This document shows, piece after piece, positions 1 to 12,200 of a stretch of DNA of 64,000 bases. Source of the DNA: Geosiphon pyriformis (taxonomy: Eukaryota > Glomeromycota > Glomeromycetes > Archaeosporales > Geosiphonaceae); the NCBI GenBank assembly GCA_016748015.1, contig JAAOMT010000681.1, positions 9,605 through 73,604 on the forward strand, read 5' to 3'. The translations under genes and the position numbers were made by a program. How positions within the stretch are numbered: position 1 is the stretch's first letter; every line of letters starts with the position of its first letter. Under the pieces are notes generated by a model that was not told the origin of the DNA, did no database searches, and saw only the letters and a program-made list of their open reading frames with translations.

Positions 1-467
1 AACATTAACGTATAAATCTGTGTTAAAATGTACAATACCGCTGCGTGGTCTTTTTGGAGGACGCTCGAGTTCTGCAAGTGAAACAACATTCAAGAAGGTT
101 GAAGTTGCGAGTGCAACACTCATGAGTCAGTCATTACCCAGTCATAAACTCTGTCCCCAACCTTCAAGTCACAAGTCACAAAGTCGTTACCTATCTTAGT
201 TATTTCCATCAAAGAATTTTGTAGTTTTTGCACCTGCGCCTTCCACTCATCCTTCTCTATCTCCAGTTTTTTCTTCACTTCTTCTAGCCTCTTCAATAAG
301 TCCTTCTCCTTTTCGGTGAGCTCTTCTTCTTCATACAGCTTGTCCTCCAACACCTTTAGTTTCTGCCCACGTTTCCCCTCTTCAAAATTCTTCAATGCAG
401 CCTTTGCTTCATTCAGCTGCTCCTTCGCATCTTTCAACTCGTTCTCAATTTTTTCGACAGTCGCCAT
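1..467 (-). CDS. Coiled-coil protein of unknown function, 5' part of a spliced gene (runs off the left edge)
   Basis: The start ATG at 467-465 is in the context AAAAATGGCG. Exon 1 (467-138) encodes about 110 residues. Residues 1-85 are a Lys/Glu-rich heptad-like region that should form a long coiled coil; a more hydrophobic segment ending KVGDRVYDW follows. Read without splicing, the frame stops five codons later at 120-122. A good intron lies there: donor GTAATG at 137, acceptor TTGCAG ending at 72 (66 nt). Joining in phase 0 gives exon 2 (71-1), open to the window edge and starting NSSVLQKDHAAVLYILTQ. The start, donor and acceptor are seen directly; the intron itself is inferred. Base composition is clearly richer in G+C than the DNA to the right. 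No domain of known function is recognised, so the role is unknown. A stress-related role is only hinted at by the heat-shock-like site upstream. Confidence 0.8.
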
Positions 468-542
468 TTTTTAGTTTGTGTGGGAGGACGTGATGCTAAT
501 ATACTAATGCTGATCAGTGGCTTAATCAATGATGTACGGTAT

Positions 543-560
543 CAGGAACATTCTAGACCT
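543..560 (-). promoter_or_regulatory. Heat-shock-element-like site upstream of the coiled-coil gene
   Basis: On the minus strand the bases read TCTAGAATGTTCCTGAT. This contains GAA-nn-TTC-nn-GA, two and a half alternating HSF pentamers, with a further partial inverted unit in TCTA. It lies about 80-95 bp upstream of the ATG at 467, where a promoter element of that gene would be expected. A CCAAT motif is nearby at 581-585 on the plus strand. HSF binding is inferred from the consensus only. Confidence 0.45.
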
Positions 561-854
561 TTTCCATTTTATGTAGCGTGACCAATGATAAAAAACTCGC
601 GATTGTCCAAGTTTTTATTATAAGGACACAATAAATATTGCTAATTGTTTAAAATTAAACAAGCACTCTAAAGACATCAAATATTGCACCACCGCTGAAA
701 TTCTCGACAAAGTATATTGGAGGGGTTGTTATTTTATTAATAAAATAATAAACCACATGATACTATATAATAAATCATGTGCGTTGCACGTTCACATAAT
801 CTATTAGGAAACAATTTTAAATTACTTTATTTTAAGAGGCTCCCAGGCTTTCCC

Positions 855-960
855 TTTTCTATATAAGAGTGCCGCTTGCCTTATAACTCTGTTCTTCCCA
901 CAATATTCTTTGGCATTTCAGAACGCATTTTTTTTTAAAAAAAAGCAAAAAAGAAATGTT
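855..960 (+). promoter_or_regulatory. Promoter-like segment with TATA box and no following gene
   Basis: CTATATAAGAG at 860-870 resembles a strong TATA box. It is followed by about 90 bp of mixed, pyrimidine-containing sequence that looks like a 5' leader and then A/T runs at 928-955. No ORF of useful length follows on the plus strand. Only decayed AT-rich DNA lies downstream, so this may be the promoter of a gene that has been lost, or part of an old transposable element. Confidence 0.3.
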
Positions 961-3239
961 TGTTGGTTTAAAGTGTTTTTTAATTAAAAACCCGTTGTTT
1001 CCATTGAAAGTGCATTTTGTATTAAAAATCTTTTTAGTAAATACTGTTTTAAATGCTGAAAATTCACTCTATTTACTATTGGTTTCTATTTAAAGTATTT
1101 ACAGAAAAAATTTAACTACATAATAAATTTCTAAAATATTTTTTAAAAAAAAATACATTAGTTTATAGATTTTATTATAGACTATTTAATAATGTATTTT
1201 TTATTATTATTATATTTTTATTTATAAAGCCTTTATATTCTAAAGTATTTGATGTTTTTAAAATGTTTATACTAAATAACATAACCTGTAATAGTCAACT
1301 ACACAATACAAAAACATCAATAAAGACTTAAGTTTATAAACAAAATTTACTTGTCAAAGTAACCAAAAAATAAATTATACTTATTAATAGCTTTGGATTT
1401 ATGTATTTTCTTCTTATGTAATTATTTTGGTGTTTTACTATTATTATATTTTTAAATTTGTGCTTACAAAAAAAATTAAATATTTGATTTAATATTATTT
1501 TATTTAAATTAGAATTTTTATAATTGTTTAGCATGATAAAAACTTATAAATTATAACTTTGCTTATATTAAAATATAATATTATTTAATTATGATAACAT
1601 TTTAAATATACTAAAACAATAAACAAAAAACATTTAAAAATAAATTTTTTTATTAAATTTAATATGTAGTTTAACTATTAATTTAACAATTTAAGTCATA
1701 TTATAAGATCTTAAATTAATTATTATTTATATATTTTTTATATATAATCAGACATAAATCTAGTTTAGAATTAATTTATATTAAAACTACAAAAAAAAAT
1801 TTATTTTATAAAGACATTTTACTTAAAATAATAACCAATATACTACTATTTTTAACAATACTACTTAATTATTTAACAATTATATTTATATTAAATTTAA
1901 TATTACCTAATTAATATTTTCAAAAAAAATTTTATCTAATATAAAATTTATTATTAATTAAACTATTATTATACTTATTTTATTATAATTATATTCAATT
2001 TTAATTATTATTATATTAAAAAAAACCAATTTACAGTTTTATTAAAAGGATAAATCTAGTTATAACAATCTGTTACATAAAACAACTTCGAAAATAGCTT
2101 TAATTAGGATTGAAAATTTTATTAAATTTTAAAAAAATAACATATAATATTAATGTGTATTATTTATTTTATTGGACAAATTAAAGTTGAATTATTAATT
2201 TCACTAGAAATAAATAAATAATTAACTAAATTTTATTTAATTTTGACATCTTATATTATTGTATTCTAAAAGACCATATTTACTACAAGTGTATTTTATA
2301 TATGGTTTTTCTTTTTTTTAGTAGTAAATTTATAATGTTTGGTTTTTGGACATCTTTTATATTATAATATTAATAGATTTTTAACTTGTTCAAGCTTATT
2401 TTTTTTATTGGCATTATTAATTTGATTGTTTTTTAAAACTTGGTCTTGATTTTAAAGTATAAACACTATTTTTTTATATTGGCCAATAAATTATCTTAAT
2501 TATATTATTATCTAACTATAATTGTTATGTTCAATAATAAGCTAAACAGTCTGTTATATAAGTTTTTATACTTTACTATATTTTTGTTTTTTTTGTGTTG
2601 CAAAATATAAAACATTAATAATAGTCTTAAGTATAATTAAAGAATTTGGGATTACTATTTTGTTAAAAAAAATTTTTGTAGTTTTTTGATTCATAAAGCA
2701 AAAAACTTTAGTGATTAAATTATTGTTTTTTTTTATTAGTATATTATTATAAAGATATTATTTAAATGTAAAATTCCATAATTTTTGAATATAGCATTAT
2801 TTGAAAATAATGGTAACAAACAATACCATAAAATATACTAGATAAACATAAACAAAAATAAAAAACAGAATTAACAATTATAATAAAATATAAATGCTTG
2901 CTGTTTTTTGGTTATAAATCTGTGATCTTTCATATTTTTTTGATGTTTTTTTTATTGACTTTAGCAACCATTAATTTCAATAAAATTTGTTTTATGTTAT
3001 ACAAATTCTTAATAAAATTACTTATTATATTAGAACTAAAATTCTAAATATCAAAATATTGTTAGATAAATAATTTGAAAAAGTATATTAAAAAATAAAT
3101 TCTCTTACTTCATCATAAGTATTAATATTTAATAATAATTAATTTATAATAAAGTTAAGTATTGTGCTATTTTTAAATGTTATATAGATAAAATATGAAG
3201 TGTAAGATATTGAATTATTTGTTTGTTAACTTTAAGAAA
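961..3239. other. AT-rich desert, no gene seen
   Basis: This stretch is A/T homopolymers and short AT words. Stops are frequent in all six frames. The longest ORF (1,334-1,534, minus) is low-complexity Asn/Ile/Lys/Phe sequence of the kind chance produces here. No repeat unit, RNA gene or protein motif is visible. Confidence 0.7.
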
Positions 3240-4300
3240 AAAATAATAGTTAATTGATATAATTTTTATATATAATAAAAGTATATAATATTTAAAAAAA
3301 CGATTTTATTTTGTCTTACTTTTAAGTTTTGTATTGTTACCAATAAAATTTTAGCTATTAACTAACATAAAATTACTCTTATAATTTCTATTAATAATTA
3401 GCATATTATTATTGTTTCAAATTATTACTTATTTATTTAATCAAATTATCAAATATCACTATTTAATTAATAATCTAATTTATATTATAGAAATTAAGAT
3501 AATCAAATTACATAATATCTTAAACCACTTAACATTCAAGAATTTACCAAAATTTGTAGAAATTTGCTAAAATAATAAATAATTCTCCAAAATAGTTAAT
3601 AGTTTATTAAAATAATTTGTAATTTGCCAAAATATATCTTTAGTTTATCAAAATTATAGCAAAAAAGAAAGTTCAAGATTAAAAACTAGTACTATAATAA
3701 ATTGTATAAAAAAAAAGCTTTTCTCTTCAGAAAAATATATCTTATTATAGATATTTTACTTCAGATTTATATTTATTAAAAAAAATAAAATAAAATTATT
3801 TAAAAAACTAATTTTTTAATTATTTCTACTTAAAACTCTCCAAATTCAACTAATGCTTTAAAATTGATTAACTATCAATTTCAATAATCTGTTAATGACT
3901 CCAGACTTAAATAAAAACCGATTTTTTTAACAACATTTCATTTTTTTACATGTTTTTTATTTTTATTTTTTTTTCTTTATATAATCATTTGGATAGCTTA
4001 CAGATAAGATTCCTATAGAAAAGTTGACTTTTACAACAAAGTAATTACACATTATTAGTAAACTTCCAGACAAGCAATTTTTGGAAAAGAGTTAACATTT
4101 ACTATAACATAATCACATAAAGTAACTGGCATAAAATTGGCCATTCTATTTATAAATCCAGTAGTTCAAATTATAGAAAATAATTTGAAGATAAATTCAG
4201 TTATTGAAGATTTACTAGCTTTCAGAAAATGTAAATTCACAACAAACAGGTATTAATAACATTTAAGAAAAGAGACCAAAAACCTCCAGTAATAGCATCT
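3240..4300 (+). repeat. Repeat copy A: decayed inverted partner of 62,040-63,060
   Basis: The reverse complement of this stretch can be followed by eye against 62,040-63,060, in the same order. Matching landmarks are: a segment corresponding to the 3' end of the coding region at 62,990 (TATTGTTACC here, TTATGTTACC there); an array of 20-bp units at 3,545-3,665; the 68-bp doublet at about 3,985-4,120; and the stretch at 4,265-4,295 (AGACCAAAAACCTCC). Similarity fades at 4,300. Copy A is much more AT-rich than copy B at matching sites, as expected of an older or more heavily mutated copy. Its upstream coding part is no longer readable. Confidence 0.75.
3545..3665 (+). repeat. 20-bp tandem array inside repeat copy A
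   Basis: At least five imperfect 20-bp units are present, each with a core like CCAAAAT or CTAAAAT (for example at 3,545, 3,565, 3,585, 3,605 and 3,625). They line up with the array at 62,698-62,813 in copy B on the opposite strand. Confidence 0.7.
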
Positions 4301-4943
4301 AATATATTAGTAAAATAATACAAACTGCCATTTACTAAAAACATATATTTAATAATATTGTTATAACTTTTAACATAAAAAATAGTTTAAGTTTTTACAG
4401 TAAATATTTTTGAAGTAAATACATAAGTCTATGTTTATTAGCTGAAATAAAGAGCTTTTATTAGATAATCTTTATTATTAATATATGTTTTAGTAAGTTG
4501 TAATTATTATTCATAAAAATTTTTTTTACATAAACTATTATGACATAAAAAAAATTATAAACAAAGCTTTTATATTAATTATAAAGTTTTAATTTAAAAT
4601 TTTTGGTATGTTTTTATCAATGTAAAAAATACAATAAATTTGGTAATTTGTTTTATATACTTGAACAACTGCTGTATTTACTGCAAGATTAGCATTAGTA
4701 ATAAACACTAATGGTTTTGTTATTATTGCTTTTTTTATGTACTTTAAAATTTATTTATATAATTTGGCAGTTTTATCTAATACAAAAGCTTGTGTAATAA
4801 AATGAGATCTTGTATTATTGTATATAATAAGAAAAAAACAAAGTAATATTTAATAGTAGTTGGTTTTTACTGTATTGTTATTTAAAACAACATTATAGTA
4901 CTCTAACCAAAAAACAACTTGTATAAAAAACATTTAAAATATA
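4301..4943. other. AT-rich spacer between repeat copy A and pogo-1, no gene seen
   Basis: There are no readable protein motifs and no long ORF in this AT-rich stretch. It ends at the TA dinucleotide (4,942-4,943) that precedes the left end of the pogo-1 element. Confidence 0.6.
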
Positions 4944-5126
4944 CAATGAACTCTTTTTATAATCACACTTTTTAGTCAGCACATTTGTGGTAACTATAGA
5001 AAGATAGGACTATAAAAAATGATTAATATTTTATCACATAATCTATATCTTACATGTATAATATAATAACCAATTATATATATTTTATTTAAAAAAGCTA
5101 TCTATTTGCAACTGTTTTTTTTCTTC

Positions 5127-6642
5127 TTAAACTTTGAGAACAGTATTACAAATTAATGTTCTCAAAGTTTTAAAAAAGTCTGAATCAACTTTTTCACTAT
5201 ACTGTTCTTCACAATAGTACAATGTATCTTCAAGTGCAATTTTATCTTGATGTATAGATAACAAAGACAAAGGTTTATTTTCATTTTCACTTTCTAAATC
5301 TTCATTTGCATTAGAATTTCCATTATACTTGTTGTTAATAAGATCCACAATTTTATCCTCTGAGGCATAAGTAAATAATGATTTAAACTTGTCAATATTA
5401 ATAAAATCTATTGCCAATAGCTTATCAATATCAACATGCTCAATAAGAACTTGTATTTTTTGTAAAAGTTCTTGTTTAATATCTAATAGATGGACTGACA
5501 TTTGACTATTATTCAAAATTTCCGTATGATGCCAACAGTTTGGATTGTAGTTGTTGTTACTGCTGACCACGCATCAATTAGAAAGTTAACTGTATTCTTT
5601 AATGTTACTGTTAATATTAGAATCTTGTCATCATACTAATTAATAAGATGGAAAAGAAACAACTTTCAGTATTATGCCTTAAAGAATGCAATAATTTCTG
5701 CGTCTAATGGTTGCAAATAGGATGTTGTATTGGATGATAGGTATCTAATTATAATATTAGATAATACAGAAGATTCTTTACCATAGGGACCAACATTATT
5801 AAACAATAGCAAAATCTTTTTTTTCTTGTGAAGCATTTCTTTATTTAATAAATTAAGCCATTTATTAAAAATATTGGTTCACATCCATGTTTTTGTATTG
5901 TAACAATAAGTGATTGGATGTGCATTCATATTAATATTCTAAAAACATTGTAGCTTTGCAGCTTTGCCGATAATTAAAGGCTGCAACTTGATGCTGTCTA
6001 TTGTATTACAAGCAAGAAGTATGGTAATTAACTCTTATTACACTTGGTGCCAAAGATAGATCTTGTTGCCGAAGTTGCATTTGGTGGCATTCTAAAGAAT
6101 AATGCTGTTTCATTGGCATTGTAAACATCATTTAGATCATATTCACTGATAATCTCATGCAGTTTCTCTTATTTTTCTGGTAAATTTTCCAAGAGGGCAC
6201 TGTTTGCTTCATCATGTATCTTAATGTGGTGCAAATTATGACGTTTTTTAAACTTTTCTAACCAACTATCTGATGCTTTAAAGTTATTTTCTTCTGAAAA
6301 CTTTTCAGCAAACTTGAGGGCTTTCATTTGTAAAATTTTTCCAGTAAGAATGCAGTTAGTAGCTAGTGCTCCAAGCATCCATTTTCCCAGTGCATTATTT
6401 ATCTTTGAAAACATCTCTTTCTTGTCCTTTGTCAATTAACCAGAGTTGTTAGATATATTCTTTTCAATCCATTAGTCTGATTTTGTGAGTATCTTTGTTA
6501 TAGTGAAGTGGTCAACTTTTAGATTAAATATTTTGATAAATCTATTTGCTAAGTAGTCAGGATGCTCTAGTTTGTACTGGCAGAAAGCCTTTTTAGTCTC
6601 CAAGGAGATTACTGCTTGCTTTTGGTTCACGTTTTTTGGCAT
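5127..6642 (-). pseudogene. pogo-1 transposase (CENP-B/Tc5 HTH plus DDE), broken
   Basis: The start ATG lies at 6,642-6,640 and reads MPKNVNQKQA. An N-terminal helix-turn-helix region follows (KLEHPDYLANRF). The second DNA-binding domain of the CENP-B/Tc5 type (6,435-6,169) contains WMLGALATNCILTGK and SWLEKFKKRHNL. The DDE domain starts at DVYNANETALFFRM, where the usual Asp before ETALF is Asn. At 5,825-5,685 it continues with KILLLFNNVGP and NTTSYLQPLDAEII, which match the second catalytic block of DDE_1 transposases; the Asp before Asn is again lost. The C-terminus (5,570-5,127) holds NCWHHTEILNNSQMS, a motif typical of these proteins, and an acidic tail. At least two frame changes and several stops make it non-functional. 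In life it would cut and paste the element at TA sites. Confidence 0.85.
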
Positions 6643-7049
6643 GTTAATAAGAATACACTTTTTATTGCATTTTGCTTTTATAATACATTGATGTATCTAT
6701 TATGTCTTAAACATCATTTTGCCTTATATTTAATCAAATATGTAAGATGTTTTATGTCATATGAGGTGCCTCAAATTATAAAAAGCAGCCAAATTATAAA
6801 AATGAAAGTTTTAATCTAACTGTAGGATTCTAAGTGCAAATGACAGATTCTTGGTAAAAAGAAACCTAATTTTGATAATGCATCTGTGACACTTTTTGCC
6901 TCTTACTCCCAACTGATAATCAATAATGAAGGCTGTCAATTTGATCCTCTATATACTTGTATAATTGCATAAAAGATAGCACAATGTCATGTTGTCAAGC
7001 CCTCCAAATACAGCAACGCCTATATTAATTAGAATATTGATATAAAATA

Positions 7050-7910
7050 CTTTGCACAATGTCAAAGATATCAGAGTGAAAGTCAACTGCAATTTTTTAA
7101 AAAATGTTCTGATCATCATAAGTCATGGGATTCGATATGTAATATATATAGACATGCAATGGCTTCCAAATTAATGTGGCTATATGTTGTTTCTAAGAAA
7201 AATCCATCTGTTGAAGGTTACTTAGAATGGGCCCAAAATGAAACAGATCTCACATTCAGGTTAAAGTATGAACAAGTCTTTTTTTATTTACAAGCAATTA
7301 TTAATTTTTGCACTGGAATTTGTTTCAATAGGTTTTCATTAAGACTCATGACTAGATGAATGTTTGTACCAATTTGGTTTGCTTGGTGCCATCTTATTTA
7401 TCAATTAATTGAAATTGCTAATGAAGAACAATGGCTACAATTGAAGCCTAAAGTTTGCAAGCTGATTCAAAAAAAAATTGTAATTTCTTGATCTAAACTT
7501 TCAAATTAACATCAAGGCCATGATGCAATACTTAAAGAAATTAACAAAATGCTTAAATTGTTGATTCCTTCTACACTTTTACAATGGTATTGGGAAATTG
7601 TAGCACATAACTGTATCAAATTTGAGAGATTGCATACTAATCTTTTTAATGTCATCGGATATTTTAAAAGTAAAATATACAGGTCTTGTATACATCTTAG
7701 CTTTATTGCTGAATCAAATTGATTTTGAATTCAGATAAAAAAGACACAGTTTGTAAATCCAAATGTCTTTAATCATGTTTTTTGTAATATTGGCCATAAA
7801 TAGATATTAAGCAAAGAAATAAAAAAATTCAGTAAAATTGCATGGATAAAAAAAATAGACTTTTTTAAAGCAAGGCGAATTAAGAAAATATTGTTAGGTA
7901 CTTAAAAACC
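7050..7910 (+). pseudogene. Coding relic of unrecognised family inside pogo-1 (plus strand)
   Basis: One frame stays readable over about 860 bp and carries protein-like sequence, including SWDSICNIYRHAM, LTFRLKYEQVFFYLQAIINF, IYQLIEIANEEQ, LQWYWEIVAHNC and IKKTQFVNPNVFNH. It is broken only by substitutions: TGA before MFVPIW, TGA and TAA in the IS-SKLSN-HQGH stretch, and TGA twice near AESN. This style of sequence is familiar from uncharacterised multi-copy proteins of arbuscular mycorrhizal fungi, but I cannot name a domain. It is divergent from the transposase, whose start is at 6,642, and lies between the element's ends. It may be cargo of the element or an older nested insertion. The true start is not visible. 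Confidence 0.6.
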
Positions 7911-8169
7911 AATTTCAGTAATAAGTAAAGAAGCAGATCATCAAAAAATATAAATCTGTTAATAAAATTACAACTATTACCTATTATTAACTCTCTAATA
8001 CCTCTTTTAAGTGATTATGTTTTCAAAGCTTATCAAGTTAATCATGTAACAGTCTAATAAATATTCTTCAAGAAGTTAGAAATATATTGTATTATGTATA
8101 GTTTTGTTTATCTTGAGTTGGGTGTATTACTATTTATAATTGGCATTTTTAAAACATGATATGTTAAGT

Positions 8170-8934
8170 CTAGGTCCAAATTTCTATTCTGCATAATTAT
8201 ATTTGGATTATGAAAAGCATTCAACACGGATTTATTTGCCCCAAAAAAGTTGATTTTTAATACATCTTTAAAACTATTAGTTAAACTTTCACTTGCTAAT
8301 ACTAAATATTGGTTGAATAATGAATATGATTGCTAGTATGGAGCCTTTTTTTAATTACAGATGTCAAAGTTGGTGTAAAAATGTATTTATTGAGTATATA
8401 TCGAAATTTTCATGTTCTGAGTTTTATTACTGATCACATTTTTCTTCCTAAGGAAAGATAAATTTGAACTTCATTCTCAGTTGATTTACTTGAGCAATGT
8501 CTCATTAACAAACTTGTTCCTGAAGGATCCCATTGGGCCATTATTCTTACTTGTAGGTCTGTTAATTTCTTCTCCCAATATGGAGAAAAAGTAATCTTAT
8601 TAGCCAAAGTTTAATCCAGAGTAACTTTATTAATACTCACAATAACAGTCTCCAAAGCACTACTAGTCTTTGAAGCACTACTAGTCTCCAAAGCACCAAG
8701 AGCAGCAGTACTGTATCATATGTCAACTATTATTAAAACTCTCATAATATCTGCAAACAACAAGTCAGGTATAATAGTTCTGTCATTGTTTTTTGATGGC
8801 AGTGGCGGCTTATAAAGAAGAGTAATTAAATATTGTAATATTTGAGAAATTTTGTTTAATGTTCTACAATCATTTTCAGAAACTTCTTTAATTTTTTTTA
8901 CTACCATAAAAAGAATGATTTCTATTGACAAATC
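8170..8934 (-). pseudogene. Coding relic of unrecognised family inside pogo-1 (minus strand)
   Basis: The uninterrupted part (8,931-8,716) encodes 71 residues with the run PPLPSKNNDRTIIPDLLFAD. After one stop the minus strand remains protein-like: a short Ala/Ser/Thr repeat (TAALGALETSSASKTSSALE), then KITFSPYWEKKLTDLQVRIM, then AQWDPSGTSLLMRHCSSKST and ENEVQIYLSLG. The codon-like composition and higher G+C stand out from the desert on the right. The function is unknown. It is convergent with the plus-strand relic at 7,050-7,910, so they are separate genes. Confidence 0.5.
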
Positions 8935-9054
8935 AGGAAATCTCCCTAACTGTACATGTCTGATTAAATATGCGATAATATCTGATGTTCATATCTAATA
9001 TCATATGATTATAATGTGACTATAGAGAGTGAAAATTACTTATATTCTGCTATC

Positions 9055-9206
9055 ATATTTGTGGGAATAGGGACTATAAGGAGATATATATAGTAAAAGT
9101 GACTATAAGAAGATAATATTATATATAAATGGTTTTGGTTTTTAAAAAAATGTGATTATAAGAAGATAGTGACTATAACCAGAGAAACTATAAAGAGAGT
9201 TTACTA
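9055..9206 (+). repeat. Subterminal repeats of the pogo-1 right end
   Basis: Near-copies of GACTATAAGAAGATA occur near 9,071, 9,107, 9,150 (as GATTATAAGAAGATA) and 9,168 (GACTATAACCAG). The terminal ACTATAAAGAGAGTTTACTA follows and ends at 9,206. Repeated sites of this kind near the ends of Tigger/pogo elements are the usual transposase contact sites; that role is inferred here. Confidence 0.55.
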
Positions 9207-9208
9207 TA

Positions 9209-12200
9209 CAGATAAGCCAATTTTTATTAATTTTAAACTTTATAACTTATTTAAAATCATTTAATTTGTAATTTATAAGAGTTGTCAACAAATAAAAAAT
9301 ATTATGGTTTTTATTATTATAAACTTTAAATCTTTGTATTATATTTATAGGGTCACAATCAAGAATAAATACTATTAAAAATTTTATTTTTAATAATTTT
9401 CTTTGGGTAATAATTAATAGATTTGCATATTTTGTGAAAAATCAGATTTTTTAAAAAATGTTATCTGAAATTTTTTAATATATTAAAACATATTTTCTAG
9501 TATTAGAATATAATAAATATTTGTATATATTGTCAAAAGTGATAAAAGTTATTTTGTGTGAGTTTTTGGTACAGTTAATATGGGTATATTAACTATATTC
9601 TTGATATTTTGATTTGGTATTCTGATAATTTTAAATGTTGAATTTTTTTTTGGTTTATATTGGCTACTAAATTTGTATTCAAAAGTGTAATATTTAATGC
9701 TATTGTTTAGATATTGTTCTAATTTCTTTTAAATAACTCCAAATTTTTGTTGTTTATTATAAATTTTTATAATTATATCAATATTTTCTCATGTTTCAAA
9801 AGCATAACCAGTACAAAGTTTTATAATTAAATAAATATAAAAAAATCTGATGCTAAATATAATTAAAATTATAACCAAAAATTTTATTTTTATTTATAAG
9901 TATTTGGTTATTTAATTAGAATAAGTCTTTATTGATGTAATTTTGAAGTTAATTAACCAGTTTTACATTAGAAATAAATATTAAATTAAGATAGAAATAA
10001 CTTTAATTTTTTAACGCATAGTTTTTTATTAGACATATATATATTTTTTTCTAAAGACAAACTGATTATTTCTTTTTGCTTTGTGTTTACATTAAAATAT
10101 AAATCTTAATATAATATATAATATATAAAATATTACATTTAAAATTGCTAATATATTATTAATTATAGTATTAATTGATATATTCAAATAAATATTATTT
10201 AAAATAGTTTAAAAAATTAAACTTTACATAATTTGTTGTCTTTAATACTTTAAAATCTATAGTTCATATCCGGTACACAAATTTTTATGCTTAGATTTAT
10301 AATAAACAAGTTTTTCTTGTGACTTAAATACTGTTTGAAACAAAAAAACTTTTTATTATACAAGAATAAAAGCAGTTACACCAAAAATTTTGATGTATTT
10401 TTATATTACAATATATAAATAATACATGTCAAATTCAAAAATCATGTGATATAATATATGTGATTTATTTTTAATCAATTAAAATAATTAATATTACATA
10501 ATTTAAAACAAATTGAAACATTAATTATTGCATCATATATAATATAGTGATCGATGAAACAAATAAAGTTATGTGTCATAATATTATAAATTTTTTTTTA
10601 TAACAGGTTGTTACAAATTTAATAATTCTTATTAAAAACAAATATTTTTTTTTAAATGCCAAGAATTATGTCTTTAAGTTTTATATACAAAACAATAAAA
10701 ATATTTTAAAAAATAATAATCAAAGTAATTAAAAAGCCAATAAACTTAATAATAAATTTAATCAAAATTACTAAATTTAAAATCTAAAATTTCAAAAAGT
10801 TTAATTAAATTTGATTGCTAAATTAATAATCAAAATAATCAAAAAAACAGCAAAAAAAAGCTAAAAGAATAAAAATCTTAACATAAAATTTTTTATCAAT
10901 AAAAATAATACAAAAAACTAAAACTAACAACAAATTTAATAAATAACTTAAAAAAAAAGATAATAATACTTTATAATCTGTAAATAAATAATTCAAATTT
11001 TAATACTCAAAATATTAATAACATCTAAAAAAAATTTTATTAAATGTAATATTTGTGTAAAATACTGGTTTTTACAATAAGAAAATCTAAAAATTTACAA
11101 AAATCAAATATTACAACAGCAAAGTATCAATTATAATAATTAAAAAAGCAAAAATAAAATATATATAGTTATTAACTTAAAAAATTAAGTATTTAATTTT
11201 AAAAACAGTATAATCAAAAAAAATTAATTAATTTAGTCTTAAAAATATTTTTTAAAGTAATAATTTTTTTTGCTAATATATATAATTAATTATAATTAAA
11301 TAAATAAATAAAAGCTAAAAAATAAAAAATTTAGATCTAATATTATTTTTTCCAAAAAAATTAAGCTTTAATAAAATAAAATTATATAAGAAAAGTTTTA
11401 GAGTTTTTATTTTAAAGTTAATAAAATATAAAAAAATTACAATAATATTAGTTTTAAATTCAAAAAACCAAACTTTTATACAAGTATTTTGGCTTTTTTT
11501 ACAATTATAAAACTTTAAAACCATTTAAATATATAATACTTAAAATTTTTATTTGAATTTCTAAAAGTGTTTTTTTCAAAAGTTTTATATTTTTAAATTT
11601 ATTAGAAAAATAAAGTATTTTAACAATTATGTACTTAAATATATACTTTTCTAATTTACTGCTGATTTTTTGTTTTTTGTGACAGTTTTTTATAGATTAA
11701 TAATAAAATATACTCTAATTTTATCTTTATTTGTTATTTGTTTTTTAATAATAAGTAAAACATTTAAGTAATTTTTGTTCAATATTAATAAATTGTAAAA
11801 AAAATATTTTTTATATTAATTAAAAATATATTTGTTTTGAAATTAGAATAACTTTTCTTATAATTGTTTTAGTGTTTAATTAATAAATATTATGAATATT
11901 ACAATAATTAAAAACCAATCAGAATTTTTGTAATACTTTTAAATTTGTATATTATAAACAAATTAATCATTAAATATTGTTTTATAATAATTTTGCAAAA
12001 TATAAAATATGTTGTTTAATATTTTGTTAATTATAAATAGTTTTTTTATTAACTTAAAAGTTTGTTATTAAAAATTAAGTTATTAATACTTAAAAAAATG
12101 TTTTATATGGTTTTTTTTAAGTTTTTTTTAAAATATTTTTATATTTTTATAAACAACTATTTATATTTTATTAAAAAATTTAATATTATTTTAAATTTTT

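Larger units (their letters stand above)
4944..9206 (-). mobile_element. pogo-1: pogo/Tigger-like DNA transposon relic, about 4.26 kb
   Basis: The left end (4,944) reads CAATGAACTCTTTTTATAA. The right end, read inward on the minus strand from 9,206, starts TAGTAAACTCTCTTTATAG. These are decayed inverted ends of the CAGTAAACTCTCTTTATAG type, each flanked by a TA (4,942-4,943 and 9,207-9,208), the usual target of this superfamily. Motifs of the form GACTATAAGAAGAT recur inside the right end (9,070-9,175), and GACTATAAAAA occurs inside the left end near 5,010. The element carries a dead transposase (minus strand) and two further coding relics (7,050-7,910 plus; 8,170-8,934 minus). It is about twice the usual 2-2.5 kb length of a pogo element because of this extra DNA. 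The ends were paired by eye. Confidence 0.65.

Noticed and set aside
1334-1534. Small ORFs in the deserts (1,334-1,534; 11,315-11,524; 18,262-18,489; 21,520-21,735)
   Set aside because: They have low-complexity Asn/Ile/Lys/Phe composition as expected from AT-rich DNA, with no motifs and no start or splice context.
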